In this document: positions 63,336-64,000 of the stretch, piece by piece
Position numbering within the stretch: the stretch's first letter is position 1
Layout: the number at the start of each line of letters is the position of its first letter
DNA from: Paguma larvata
Taxonomy: Eukaryota > Chordata > Mammalia > Carnivora > Viverridae
Reading direction: 5' to 3'
Length of the DNA stretch: 64,000 nucleotides
Assembly: GCA_030068075.1 (NCBI GenBank)
Contig: CM057826.1
Coordinates: forward strand, 59,927,312 to 59,991,311
The notes under the pieces: model-generated
What the model was told of the DNA's origin: nothing
What the model saw: only the letters and a program-made list of their open reading frames with translations
Database searches by the model: none
Position numbers and translations under genes: made by a program

Positions 63336-64000
63336 GGGGCCGTTCTGTTATATCAACGAAACGGAGACAGCCATAATTCTACTGTTCTTTCCTAGATGGG
63401 TGGTCGCCTGAAAAGTAAAATTCTGGAGATCTGAGGTTAGAGTAGAAACACTGAAGGCCTCAGGGTGGTGATACGTCTCTCCCGACTGGTTCAGGCTGCT
63501 TCTGTCCACAGGCTCACGGAACTCCTCCTTTTTGGCCAAAGCAGTGAAAGGCATGGACCGTGGGGCAGGGAGGAGGGAGGAGGTTGGGAGCTATGACTGG
63601 TCCTCGTGAGACCGGGCTGCCAAATGTCTTGTTCTGAAAAGGGAACAGGTTTCACATGGACAAGATGGAAGGACTGCTTGTTCCCTCTGGAAAGTTCTAT
63701 TAAAATGACCAACCCAGACACACTTTAATATTAATGGGAAATTCCTCCCGTTGTTTACGAAATCATTTTAGAGTTGATTTTAGAAAGAGAGGAGAGAGAG
63801 AAAAAGCCGTTTGTGAGCTCCATGAAGCCCAGACAATTATTTATAGAGGCATCTGAGTGGCTTGTTTTAACACGGGGCAACCGTCTGAAAAGACTCCACT
63901 CTGACACCGGTAAGCGCCCCTGGCGCTAAGAATAAATTTATGAATGTCTTTTATGAGAGTCAACAAACTAGACAAATAGCCCCACAGACCGTCCTTCACA
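63336..64000. other. Unassigned DNA to the window end
   Basis: No recognised repeat or gene. Ends in AT-rich single-copy-looking DNA. Confidence 0.4.

Noticed and set aside
1..64000. CRISPR arrays, operons, ribosome binding sites, insertion sequences of bacteria
   Set aside because: Nothing of this kind is present; the DNA is vertebrate nuclear.

Overview
The window is mammalian nuclear DNA, most likely from a cat (Felidae). Eleven copies of a tRNA-Lys-type SINE, with the head GGCGCCTGGGTGGCTCAGT and an AATAAA/A-rich tail, are spread over both strands. They match the carnivore CAN-SINE family in its felid form. Two carnivore-type L1 3' ends, and ancient eutherian repeats (MIR, L2, MLT1, Tigger, MER5A, hAT-Charlie-like, mammalian L1M), support the same conclusion. 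The exact species cannot be read from the sequence.

I find no protein-coding gene. Every long open frame lacks a recognisable domain and lies in CpG-rich or repeat-derived DNA; no frame has convincing exon structure. The window reads as intergenic or deep intronic DNA, so there is no operon or pathway to describe. The annotation is therefore one of transposon fossils, simple repeats, CpG-rich blocks and unassigned single-copy DNA. Repeat family names come from remembered consensus features, not from a database search. Edges of ancient repeats are approximate (tens of bases).

Layout. 0-10 kb: CpG-rich, with an L2, an MLT1 LTR, a purine tract, and a nest at 4.7-6.05 kb in which an old LTR-like repeat was split by a Tigger DNA transposon that later took two oppositely oriented SINEs. 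10-20 kb: a C20 run, a CpG-containing alternating purine/pyrimidine tract, a solo LTR with TG...CA ends, SINEs, a short young L1, a long antisense LTR, and an L2 split by an MLT1. 20-32 kb: hAT-like, L1M, MIR and MLT1 relics, and the most unusual item, a serine tRNA 5' half retroposed into an L1M relic with perfect 17-bp target-site duplications. 32-45 kb: L2, MIR and MER5A relics, a CpG-island-like block at 36.1-36.7 kb, and a long antisense L1M at 41.7-43.7 kb. 45-56 kb: a SINE with a clear target-site duplication, L1M relics, an unexplained segment at 50.4-51.5 kb, an AT-rich microsatellite, and a GT/AT microsatellite carrying repeated perfect palindromes at 55.5-55.7 kb. 56-64 kb: MIR, L2 and LTR-like relics and a (TG)21 microsatellite.

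No previously undescribed system is demonstrated. The best leads are the tailless tRNA-half retropseudogene, the palindrome cluster, the inverted SINE pair, the CpG-island-like block, and a short motif shared by two segments 2.2 kb apart.
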